Program-made: the position numbers and the translations under genes
Assembly (NCBI GenBank): GCA_030037995.1
Contig: JASHPQ010000270.1
Span: forward strand, 1 to 36,411
DNA from: Nitrososphaerales archaeon
GTDB lineage: Archaea > Thermoproteota > Nitrososphaeria > Nitrososphaerales > CADDZS01
Length of the DNA stretch: 36,411 bases
Reading direction: 5' to 3'
The notes under the pieces: generated by a model
Told to the model about the DNA's origin: nothing
The model's database searches: none
The model's input: the letters and a program-made list of their open reading frames with translations, nothing else
Shown here: positions 16,715 to 24,052 of the stretch, piece by piece
Position numbering within the stretch: the first letter of the stretch is position 1
Layout: each line of letters starts with the position of its first letter

Positions 16715-17763
16715 ATGGCAACGCCAACGATCACGCGTGGACCTATTCTCTTTGATATTGAAAGCGGAAGAACACTCCAAATTTTGGAAGCGAATCTAAA
16801 AGAAGACGCATCGGGATCGGATAATTTTACCGTAGTATCGGTTAGATTGAAAAGAGTCGTCTCGCTGCCTGACCATTGCCTCTTAAAATCGTATATTGGT
16901 GAACCGCTTCTGGTTCGCCCGAGATTCATTGAGAAATTATCATGATTCTCTGATTTGATTTTGATCAGGTTCCAGAGCAGTAAGGATGTCGCGTTCAGAT
17001 GCCGGTGCTTGGGCTCGTTGATGTTGATCCACCAATCCACCCGATTCTTCAAAGCAGGAGCGATAATGGCCGATACGATCTCGGAGTCCATTCGCGCTAA
17101 AAATATCGGAAATTCTCCGGTCTTCGATTCGAGAAGTGTCTCGAAAAATTCAGATCGATGTACAGGGGATCCTCTTCTCGTTTGCACTCTCAAATACAAT
17201 TTGTAAAAACTGGATAGATCGGCAGGCGATTCAACCTTCTGTACCGTAATTCCTAGACTAGTTGATTTTCTAATTATGTTACGAAGCTTTCTGTCAAAAC
17301 GTTCCCAAAGATCAGAAGAACCTCCTTTGAGTGTAAAGTTTCTGTAAATTGCGGAGGTTTCAAGAGTCAAATCTTGAGGTTCCAAACCGGTTAATGCTTC
17401 CGTTCTGTATTCTAGGAAGTTGGCTCTCGTCTGTTTCTTGATTGACTCTGCGAAGCTGTGCAAAGATCTCCAGATTTCTAGAGGAGACTGAGCTGTCTCT
17501 GGAAGTACAACCGGTCCACCGTATTCGCAGAAAGGAGTAGAAATCAGTCTGTGTCCAAAAATTCTGCTTTTGATTTCCACAAGAGGTAAGTAACCTACGG
17601 GCCCCTTTCCGTTGTATGAAATGATTTTGAAACCATTGAGATGGTAAACACTGCAAATAGAATCTATCCAAGAAGAAGTATGAAAATAAGAGCTTGAAGG
17701 GTTGCTGAGAACGATTTTATCCCAATCATCCGAATTTGTGATTAGCTCACATCGTTGGATAAT
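16711..17763 (-). CDS. FemAB-like aminoacyl/acyl transferase (GNAT fold), probable ATT start
   Basis: Double-GNAT-fold FemAB relatives transfer amino acids or acyl groups onto amino groups of sugars or peptides. The visible C-terminal GNAT half has WERFDRKLRNIIRKSTSLGITV, SFYKLYLRVQTRRGSPVHRSEFFETLL and LLLWNLIKIK...FSMNLGRT.SGSPIYDFKRQW, the usual FemAB ending. The first standard start (GTG 17580) removes the N-terminal lobe: coding continues upstream as CELITNSDDWDKIVLSN, SSSYFHTSSWIDSI and GFKIISYNGKGPVGYLPL, typical FemAB N-terminal sequence. Between there and a stop there is no ATG/GTG/TTG. ATT 17763 has AAAGGAG at 17776-17782, 12 nt upstream, giving 350 residues. The same set (deacetylase, FemAB) occurs in bacterial XrtA-associated polysaccharide loci. 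Confidence 0.78.
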   Translation of the reverse strand: MIQRCELITNSDDWDKIVLSNPSSSYFHTSSWIDSICSVYHLNGFKIISYNGKGPVGYLPLVEIKSRIFGHRLISTPFCEYGGPVVLPETAQSPLEIWRSLHSFAESIKKQTRANFLEYRTEALTGLEPQDLTLETSAIYRNFTLKGGSSDLWERFDRKLRNIIRKSTSLGITVQKVESPADLSSFYKLYLRVQTRRGSPVHRSEFFETLLESKTGEFPIFLARMDSEIVSAIIAPALKNRVDWWININEPKHRHLNATSLLLWNLIKIKSENHDNFSMNLGRTRSGSPIYDFKRQWSGSETTLFNLTDTTVKLSDPDASSFRFASKIWSVLPLSISKRIGPRVIVGVAM

Positions 17764-18611
17764 GTTCTTTGTCCACTCCTTTGTAGGGCATCAACGAATC
17801 TAACGAAACGATATCTTTCTAGTAGAAACCGCAACTTTTCTATTGTATTCTTAATGTTAAAGTAGCAATATAATTCTGCTTTTAGAGGCAAAGAAATGTT
17901 CTCAATTTTTGGGTCAAGCTCCCAATTATGCGAATAGATGATTAGAGTCCCGTTGGTCTTTAAGGCTCTATCCAGTAGAGGAATCAGAATCGGCAGCGGA
18001 ATTGCCCTTAGATAGAATCCACCAGCAACAGGTATTCTGAGTCCGAACACCTGGGTTACAGTTAACGGGAACTCAATTATCCCCGAGTTTCCTATTGATC
18101 CTGGGTCTTTTTCACTGATTTCGTAGGATGTCATCGGTGCAGATGGGAGGCCGTAGAGTGGGCCACGGATTGGAAATACGCTAGAATCATAGACGTACCC
18201 TTCCCTTCGAAGGCACTCCACTGCCCAATAGGTCGACCTATCGAGGGAAAAGGAAGGTGCCCGGAAACCGATGCAGTCACTTCCAGTACTTTCTCTGATT
18301 CGACGCCTGAATGAACCCAGTTCATCACGAAAGGAGCTATAGGTTTTCTCCCTAAGGGGTATATGATCCTGAGTATGGAACGCGATTTCGTGACCCTTTT
18401 TCACAAGCTCGGAGAGAATTCCGTTATCGGTTATAGATTGACCGACGATGAAAAATGTAGCTTTAGATTTGTATTCCTGGAGGATGTTCAGTATCGTGAA
18501 AATATTTTCTTCGCTTCTGAAATTTCTTTTCAGATTAGGAAGAGATCTTGTGAACTCTCCATGGAAAATTTCCTCAATATCAAAGGAAAGGATATTCAAT
18601 AATGCTGACAT
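17742..18611 (-). CDS. Polysaccharide deacetylase (CE4), DUF3473/XrtA-associated type
   Basis: This 289-residue protein begins at ATG 18611 behind a close GGAG. Catalytic motifs are clear: FDIEE at 10-14 (motif 1, with Glu in place of the second Asp pair), HTQDH at 79-83 (metal His pair), GFRAPSFS near 115-122, and LIIYSHNWEL near 243-252. Motif order and the FDIEE...HTxxH...GFRAPSFS pattern match the deacetylases that accompany exosortase XrtA polysaccharide clusters in bacteria. The probable role is metal-dependent removal of acetyl groups from N-acetylated sugars, which would create amines for FemAB to acylate. The gene overlaps the FemAB gene at its 3' end. Confidence 0.88.
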   Translation of the reverse strand: MSALLNILSFDIEEIFHGEFTRSLPNLKRNFRSEENIFTILNILQEYKSKATFFIVGQSITDNGILSELVKKGHEIAFHTQDHIPLREKTYSSFRDELGSFRRRIRESTGSDCIGFRAPSFSLDRSTYWAVECLRREGYVYDSSVFPIRGPLYGLPSAPMTSYEISEKDPGSIGNSGIIEFPLTVTQVFGLRIPVAGGFYLRAIPLPILIPLLDRALKTNGTLIIYSHNWELDPKIENISLPLKAELYCYFNIKNTIEKLRFLLERYRFVRFVDALQRSGQRTLSNDVS

Positions 18612-18710
18612 TTCTCCATGTTAAAATGACTAACCCGTATTACCCCAATATGATCCAGCAATAATAATGGCCAAGTTATTGAAGACTGATTGCTGCATCT
18701 CAGAAAATTC

Positions 18711-19745
18711 TCATTGAGGACCGGGATCTGCTCGGACTTCCATTTCTTTCAACTGAGACTTCAACGACTCCAAGTAAGTATTGAGACCAAGTTCAATCGG
18801 GTACCTGGGGAGGAATCCGAGTTCTCTGACAATGCGAGAAATATCTGCATAGCTTTGTCTGACGTCCCCCTCCCTTGGAGGCAAGTACTCAATCGGCAAC
18901 GAAACCGTTTCTCCCAGAAGGATTTTGCTCTCTAGCCTGGCGAGTTTTTCGATAGTACATTCAATTCCGGTACCAACATTGTAAATTTTCCCGGAAGAGA
19001 TTGAACCTGAGGCAGCCAAAATATTGGCTTGAACAATGTCTTCGACGTAAACAAAATCTCTCGAATTTTTCCCGTCACCGTAAATGACTGGACTTTTCCT
19101 TTGAGAAATTCTCTCGGCAAACCTGTTTATTACTCCGCTGTATTCCTTTGCCGAAGACCTTGGTCCGTATACATTGAAGTTTCTCAGAATGACAATGCCA
19201 AAATCGTATTTCTGATGATAATCTTTACAATGTCCTTCTCCTTCCAATTTGCTCCACCCATAAGGCGATATCGGAGATGGCTTCGAGCTCTCAGATCTTG
19301 GGAGTTCTTTCGAGTCGCCGTAGACTGCCGCACTAGATGCAAAAATGAATTTCTTGACTCCCGAATCGGACGCGCACTTCAACAGATTTTGAGTGCCCTC
19401 AAGATTAACACGTCTGGTGAGCTCCGGTTCGATGATGCTCTTCTGTACACTTACTATTGCTGCTTCGTGAAAAACTACTTCAATATCCCTCAGCTCCTGT
19501 TTTATGAATTGAGAATCACAAATGTCTCCCCTTCGTATATTCAATCTGGAACCAGCAGTCTTTTGCACGCCGCTTAGATTGCTGAGCTTCCCTGAGGAAA
19601 AGTCGTCGACAACGTGTACGTTACAACCATTTTTGACGAGAGCGTCTACAATGTGACTACCAATGAATCCAGCTCCTCCTGTTATTAGGACTCGATGCCA
19701 GGGAAATTTCTCAATTATCCGAGCTCGAATTTCTCGTCTTTCCAA
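18711..19745 (-). CDS. NAD-dependent sugar epimerase/dehydratase (UDP-glucose 4-epimerase-like)
   Basis: Extended SDR family, 344 residues, TTG 19745 start. GGAGFIG at 23-29 binds NAD, ASSAAVYG at 136-143 carries the catalytic Ser/Thr, and Y162-x3-K166 (YGWSK) is the catalytic pair. RNFNVYGPR and YGDGKNSRDFVYVEDIV are typical of GalE-like and WbpP-like enzymes. It probably interconverts a UDP-hexose or UDP-N-acetylhexosamine epimer, supplying a donor for the GT4 enzymes downstream. It is the first gene of the minus-strand operon, and a 99-nt gap separates it from the deacetylase. Substrate cannot be read with confidence. Confidence 0.9.
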   Translation of the reverse strand: MERREIRARIIEKFPWHRVLITGGAGFIGSHIVDALVKNGCNVHVVDDFSSGKLSNLSGVQKTAGSRLNIRRGDICDSQFIKQELRDIEVVFHEAAIVSVQKSIIEPELTRRVNLEGTQNLLKCASDSGVKKFIFASSAAVYGDSKELPRSESSKPSPISPYGWSKLEGEGHCKDYHQKYDFGIVILRNFNVYGPRSSAKEYSGVINRFAERISQRKSPVIYGDGKNSRDFVYVEDIVQANILAASGSISSGKIYNVGTGIECTIEKLARLESKILLGETVSLPIEYLPPREGDVRQSYADISRIVRELGFLPRYPIELGLNTYLESLKSQLKEMEVRADPGPQ

Positions 19746-19987
19746 AAGCCAGTTCCCAATTAAATCGAACTTGAAAAGCTTGGTATTTATCCGTATTATT
19801 AGAGGGAGGATAAATGTACGAGTTTTGATGTCCTAGATCAGTATCCCGTTTACGCGATGAGACATCTGATTGACCGCCGATGTCACACTGGAAATGATTT
19901 TCCGTTCCTTTCTTATGAAGAGAAGCATGTGAAAATATCCGCTCCACTTCTCGAAGATTGGGATCGGACAATTTCATGATGTGAATT
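19746..19987. other. Intergenic region upstream of the epimerase gene
   Basis: This 242-nt gap separates the epimerase from the next GT4, both on the minus strand. A T/A-rich stretch near 19785-19802 (ATTTATCCGTATTATTAG on the plus strand, CTAATAATACGGATAAAT on the minus) could be the promoter of the epimerase operon. A frame of 88 codons spanning 19711-19977 on the minus strand has unconvincing composition and overlaps the epimerase start. Confidence 0.35.
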
Positions 19988-21139
19988 TCAGTTCAAAGAG
20001 GATCTGAGAATATCCAATGTTCTTTCAGACACTCGAGACCAAGAGTACTTTTGTTCGATACTGATCGCAGCTTTTGTACCTAGAGAAGCAGCGAAATCAG
20101 GTGAATCTCGAATCGATATTATCGCTTTCACGAAACCTGCTGTATCCTTAGGTGAGACGAGAATACCATTCTCAAGGTCTGTAATATAATCTCTTACTCC
20201 TGGAATGTTCGAAGCCACTACTGGTTTTCCACATGCCATCGCCTCAGACACAGATAAACCTGGAGCTTCCTCATAGGATGGAAGAATAAATGCGTCGCAC
20301 ATTTTGTAATAGTGATGAATCTCGTCGTGTGATACATATGGGATGAATAAGACATTCTTCGCAATCCCGTAACTTATTGCTCGCTCATGTAATTGGGGTT
20401 CGATAGGACCACGACCTATGAGAAAGAGCTTAGTGTTGGGATCTCGTTTGACAAGCTCACGAATTACTTCCAATAAGTCAAACATACCTTTAGAGTGCAC
20501 TAGACGAGACACACAAAGAATCTTCAAAACGCGCTCGTCGTTGATACCGATTTTGTGGGCTTCTGAAAGGCTATCATAGTTTGTATTGAACAGATCCGTA
20601 TCGACACCAAACGGAATGATCGTAACAGACAAATTCTTGTTTAGACACAGAAGATATCTTTTAGCTTCATCCGTGGGAACGATGGCGGAAACTGCGTAAT
20701 CACAAATGGAACGGGAATAAAATCGTTCGACGAGTTTGAAAGCGACATTATAAGGAAAGAGTGATGGCGCTTGGTAAAGGTCATGACGGAGCACTAATGG
20801 GATCCCATGCCTCTTGGCAAAATTCATCGCGGTGTTGGAGTAGAACTGGTATGCGTCTTCCGTCATGATTATGTCAAATGGACTCTCTCTTTTCAGTGCG
20901 ATATCAAGACCCTGCATGAAGGGGATGTTGGCGATCACACGGCTCGTGCCAACTTTACAGAGATTGAATGGGTGGTCATAAGTGTCGTCCTTCCAAACTG
21001 TTGGCGGTTTCTTCCGGCCGTATTTGTCCGAGGTAAAGAAAGTCAGATCAACTCCGAGACGCCCTAAACCGCGAGCTAGATAGTAAGTGTTCATGCCCAT
21101 TTCGGGAACGTAAAAGTTTGTGATGAAAGCGAGTTTCAC
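19988..21139 (-). CDS. Glycosyltransferase family 4
   Basis: GT-B fold, 383 residues, GTG start at 21139 overlapping the upstream membrane gene's stop as GTGA. Hallmarks: MKLAFITNFYVPEMGMNTYYLARGL (N-terminal loop), TIIPFGVDTDLF, ILCVSRLVHSKGMFDLLEVI, FLIGRGP, and the donor-site E-x7-E in SYEEAPGLSVSEAMACGKPVVAS. The E-x7-E is canonical, unlike the enzyme at 14324. It likely adds one sugar of the glycan. Position next to a flippase-like pair suggests that the lipid-linked product is made here and then moved across the membrane. Confidence 0.9.
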   Translation of the reverse strand: MKLAFITNFYVPEMGMNTYYLARGLGRLGVDLTFFTSDKYGRKKPPTVWKDDTYDHPFNLCKVGTSRVIANIPFMQGLDIALKRESPFDIIMTEDAYQFYSNTAMNFAKRHGIPLVLRHDLYQAPSLFPYNVAFKLVERFYSRSICDYAVSAIVPTDEAKRYLLCLNKNLSVTIIPFGVDTDLFNTNYDSLSEAHKIGINDERVLKILCVSRLVHSKGMFDLLEVIRELVKRDPNTKLFLIGRGPIEPQLHERAISYGIAKNVLFIPYVSHDEIHHYYKMCDAFILPSYEEAPGLSVSEAMACGKPVVASNIPGVRDYITDLENGILVSPKDTAGFVKAIISIRDSPDFAASLGTKAAISIEQKYSWSRVSERTLDILRSSLN

Positions 21140-21498
21140 GAAGACAGCAACACCGAGCCAACGACAATTAAGACTGCACCTATAACCTGATTGCGGGTGA
21201 ACTTTTCGCCTAACCTATAATTAGCAATGATCAGAACAACGTTACCGAAGTAAAGGAAGAACTGACCTTTGCCGACACCCATGATCGCCTGAATGTAGTA
21301 CGTCACAAAAACGTTGGCGAGAGCGACAGCAAGAATGATGATGAAGTATCTCGAGAATGTCAGCTTCCAAAGGAACGGAAGATTGAGCTGAAATTGTCCA
21401 ATGGAAACTTGTACCTTCTTCCAGCAGATGGCATTCAGCACTGTGAACGCACATGCCATAGCATTAGAAATCCAGAGACTAATGAAGATCAGAGTCAT
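21136..21498 (-). CDS. Four-helix EamA/SMR-like membrane protein, second of a pair (ArnF-like)
   Basis: The 120-residue protein has four membrane segments and begins at ATG 21498, which overlaps the previous stop as ATGA. The end GEKFTRNQVIGAVLIVVGSVLLSS is typical of half-size EamA/DMT transporters and closely mirrors the end of its neighbour (NERFDPIQILAIVLIFAGSILVSS). Half-size pairs of this kind include ArnE/ArnF, which flip a lipid-linked aminosugar in bacteria. A role in flipping a polyprenyl-linked sugar is inferred from pairing and context; small-molecule export is the alternative. Confidence 0.7.
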   Translation of the reverse strand: MTLIFISLWISNAMACAFTVLNAICWKKVQVSIGQFQLNLPFLWKLTFSRYFIIILAVALANVFVTYYIQAIMGVGKGQFFLYFGNVVLIIANYRLGEKFTRNQVIGAVLIVVGSVLLSS

Positions 21499-21902
21499 TC
21501 GACTGGCCTACTGGAAACAAGAATTGAACCTGCGAAAATGAGAACAATCGCGAGAATCTGGATTGGGTCGAAACGCTCATTCAGACCAAAGTAAACTACA
21601 ATGATAACTACGATTGCACCTGTGTGATAAAACAGCGCAGACTTTGCCATGCCAATCTTTGCGATGGCATAATAACCAAATAGAACGCTGGCGAATCCTG
21701 ACGACAAAGTGATCCAGAAAAAGACGTTCGAGACCATAGCGAGTATGAACGATCCCGTGAATCGAAACAGCCCAACGTTCCTGATGAGATATCCCCACGC
21801 AAGCGTGTTGATTGCAACGAGAAGACATTGAAAACCGTTGGATAGCCACAACAGAGTCGTTGTCTTATGTTTGTTCGCCACGACAGTCATGACTCCATCC
21901 AC
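21495..21902 (-). CDS. Four-helix EamA/SMR-like membrane protein, first of a pair (ArnE-like)
   Basis: This half-size DMT-superfamily protein has four membrane segments and homology at its C-terminus to the protein encoded immediately downstream. The annotated 135 residues use GTG 21902; an ATG at 21890 is almost as good. The stop overlaps the next ATG, so the pair is probably made in equal amounts and may form a heterodimer. Loop residues KSALFYHTGAIVVIIVVYF suit a lipid or metabolite exporter. The upstream neighbour is a decayed membrane-protein gene. Confidence 0.7.
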   Translation of the reverse strand: MDGVMTVVANKHKTTTLLWLSNGFQCLLVAINTLAWGYLIRNVGLFRFTGSFILAMVSNVFFWITLSSGFASVLFGYYAIAKIGMAKSALFYHTGAIVVIIVVYFGLNERFDPIQILAIVLIFAGSILVSSRPVE

Positions 21903-22368
21903 TTATCCAGCAACATTCTAACAGTGACCTTATGTTCCTTTTAGAAGTGATGTAGAGAACTTCATCGTATGCTAAAAGAATCGCGTATGCAAACCAGAAA
22001 CCGTAGAAGAGATACCAACCATTGAGTCACAGCCCGAGGCGAAGTGGAAGATGGTATAGAAGATTTTCTCACGCCATTTGTTTCGTGTTCTGTGGGGCGT
22101 TTGGATAATGTAGCACACTATCTCGTATCCTACCAATCAGTACGACAGCAATGAAGGAAAAAGAAAACAGATCCGAAAACGCATACACTGGAACCACACA
22201 AGCCAGTAATTCTTCAATCAAAGGAAAGGCACAAGCATAGGTCTAGTACTACCGTTTCATCGAACGTGTGTCTGTTTCTGGGTTTATTCTGAAAACATCA
22301 GACACTATGACAAAGGGTCGCCAAGCCGTAGAGCCTATATATTGTAGGCCAAGAAGAATGAGACTCAT
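21903..22368 (-). pseudogene. Decayed membrane-protein gene (possibly a glycosyltransferase C-terminus)
   Basis: The minus strand holds coding-like sequence in different frames. It starts at ATG 22368, overlapping the tandem methyltransferase stop as ATGA: MSLILLGLQYIGSTAW, then FVIVSDVFRINPETDTRSMKR and a stop. After two stops the same frame resumes as FPLIEELLACVVPVYAF, SDLFSFSFIAVVLIGRIRDS and VLHYPNAPQNTKQ, then stops. The next frame continues as WREKIFYTIFHFASGCDSM, and another as NGWYLFYGFWFAYAILL and AYDEVLYITSKR. Read together these make a membrane protein with two or three hydrophobic stretches, broken by about four frameshifts or stops. The aromatic/hydrophobic C-terminal pattern could be from a processive GT2, but I am not sure. 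Alternatively it is a chance mosaic, which the sustained composition makes less likely. Confidence 0.5.
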
Positions 22369-23729
22369 TTTTTCACCATGAAGAATAGTTCGTTGCCGAT
22401 GGGGCTCAGGAATCCAAGACGGCACTGGTAAGAGTCAGGTATAGATAGGCCGGTCGTGAATGATCGTAGTACGCGTGCATGGCAATCGGTCAGTACATGT
22501 TCGAAATACTTTATCGTGTAACGCTTCCCGAAGTACTCTTGGTGTCGAGCTCCGTTGTCACGCCGTCTGGCGGAACGAAACATAGAGAGAAGAATGAAAG
22601 GCGACAAAAGATTGGGAACAGAGATAAGCGCCGGACCGCTACAGACTCGTAAGTGCTCATGAACGGCGAGTGCAGTTTCAGGAAAGTGTTCAACCGTTCC
22701 AAGAGAAAAGACCGAATCGAATACATCGTCTCTAAAGGGTAAGTAGCGCGCATCTGCCACGATAATTTCTCGATTCCATTTTTTCCGTGCATAGGCGGCA
22801 ATTTGCCTGTCCAAGTCCACTCCAACATATTCAGAGTCGCAATACACCTGCGACCAACGACCAGGACCGCTACCGACTTCAAGATTCACACGACCATGTA
22901 TTGAACGCAAGATGGTCGAGATACGTCTTTCAAAGTCGGTATCGAGAGTGACACTGAAAATGCTCTTGTCATCACAATAAGTCTGAGGACCCGAAGCAGT
23001 GTCCTGTTGCGTCTTGTAAGCATATACAAGATACTCATTCCCAAATATCCAATCAAGAGTGTCCAACTTTGATTCCAGGATGGCGGGCAATGGAATGCCC
23101 ACAGTCTTGAACCATAAGATTTTGAGAGATGCAGCTTGAAGCTGTTTTCTAGTCCAAGATACGTCGTGACGTTCTGCATCTCTCTTACCCAGCAGGATGC
23201 CATATAGAGAACGCGATCGTAGAACCGTGGACAGGAAGGCACCAGACGGTTTCAGGACACGGGACGACTCGGTGATACATCTGTCAGCACCTGGGAAAGA
23301 GCCAACAACTTGTATCGAATAAACAGAATCAAAGATACCATTGCGGAACGGTAGGTAACGAGCATCCGCACAGACAAGATTGTGATACCCTGGGTGAAAT
23401 GTCTTAACTCTCTGACAGTTCTCGAAGATGATATCTACGCCTATCACTTCGGAATGCTTTTCAGAGTAGGGCATCCATCGACCAACCCCGCATCCCAGAT
23501 CTAGAGAAGCTCCTGGAGGAAGAGCCTCGACTGCAGCGATTATCTGTTTATGGTACCGTCTGTTCGCAGTGGGTTTTGGTTGAAGGTCTACGGCAGACCA
23601 GACCTCACGAACCGTTCGCGACTCAGTTGTAGAGAATTGGCCTCGCCTTTGCTGAAAAATACGATGAATTGCGGTGGGTACCTCACCGTTTTTTGCTAAG
23701 CGACAAACAGGTAGGATCCTACGTATCAT
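22365..23729 (-). CDS. Tandem two-domain class I SAM methyltransferase
   Basis: The ORF is open from ATG 23783, but ATG 23729 overlaps the upstream stop as ATGA and is the better start (454 residues). Two complete Rossmann methyltransferase domains lie in one chain. Domain 1: LDLGCGVGR at about 76-84, VIGVDI, ADARYLPFR at 121-129, IQVVGSFP. Domain 2: LEVGSGPGRW at 283-292, VGVDLD, ADARYLPFRDDVFDSVFS at 325-342, GTVEHFPE. Both belong to the methyltransferase 11/UbiE-like group and share ADARYLPFR, so the chain looks like an internal duplication. Domain 1 lacks the acidic/His pair (EH) seen in domain 2 after the GTV/VVG strand. Probable targets are sugar or aglycone hydroxyls; this is inferred from context only. 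Confidence 0.85.
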   Translation of the reverse strand: MIRRILPVCRLAKNGEVPTAIHRIFQQRRGQFSTTESRTVREVWSAVDLQPKPTANRRYHKQIIAAVEALPPGASLDLGCGVGRWMPYSEKHSEVIGVDIIFENCQRVKTFHPGYHNLVCADARYLPFRNGIFDSVYSIQVVGSFPGADRCITESSRVLKPSGAFLSTVLRSRSLYGILLGKRDAERHDVSWTRKQLQAASLKILWFKTVGIPLPAILESKLDTLDWIFGNEYLVYAYKTQQDTASGPQTYCDDKSIFSVTLDTDFERRISTILRSIHGRVNLEVGSGPGRWSQVYCDSEYVGVDLDRQIAAYARKKWNREIIVADARYLPFRDDVFDSVFSLGTVEHFPETALAVHEHLRVCSGPALISVPNLLSPFILLSMFRSARRRDNGARHQEYFGKRYTIKYFEHVLTDCHARVLRSFTTGLSIPDSYQCRLGFLSPIGNELFFMVKK

Positions 23730-24031
23730 TTGCGCCAACTGATCTCCACGGCTATTGATTCGCCCCACGTTCCCCAAGGCCATATCGTCATTTGAATCGT
23801 TTCATGGAATTTGAAAATGCGCCGGTCGTTGAAGACGCTAAAGGGATCAGGAGTCTCAATCAGGCCTTTGGGGTCCATTGAGGCGTACGCGAAGATGTTA
23901 GTTACATAGTAATCGCAGCAATGCTCTTTTGCAATCCTGCGGCTGATAATCTGTGTCGGGTTCTCACTTTGGTTATCGGCGATTGGTGAATTACACCTGA
24001 CGTAATGCGATGGGGGGTCTACTATCAACAA
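23726..24031 (-). CDS. DUF1643-like protein, N-terminally short
   Basis: The 101-residue frame from TTG 24031 contains a clear DUF1643 pattern. SPIADNQSENPTQIISRRIA corresponds to the 'NPS.A....DPT..r' region, YYVTNIFAYASMDPKGL to 'g..vvNLfayratdp..l', and IWPWGTWGES to the final 'v.aWG..G'. The standard DUF1643 protein has about 150-170 residues, and the N-terminal part here is missing. The frame is open only to a TAG at 24055, the stop of the FkbM remnant. ATGA coupling with the methyltransferase suggests that translation still matters. DUF1643 has no assigned reaction and is known mostly from phages and mobile regions; its place in a glycan operon is odd. It may be a truncated relic. Confidence 0.45.
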   Translation of the reverse strand: MLIVDPPSHYVRCNSPIADNQSENPTQIISRRIAKEHCCDYYVTNIFAYASMDPKGLIETPDPFSVFNDRRIFKFHETIQMTIWPWGTWGESIAVEISWRK

Positions 24032-24052
24032 GTCCCAGATTCTCTTAGAACA

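Noticed and set aside
19711-19977. 88-codon minus-strand frame between the epimerase and the GT4 gene
   Set aside because: It overlaps the epimerase start, has low-quality composition and probably occupies the promoter region.
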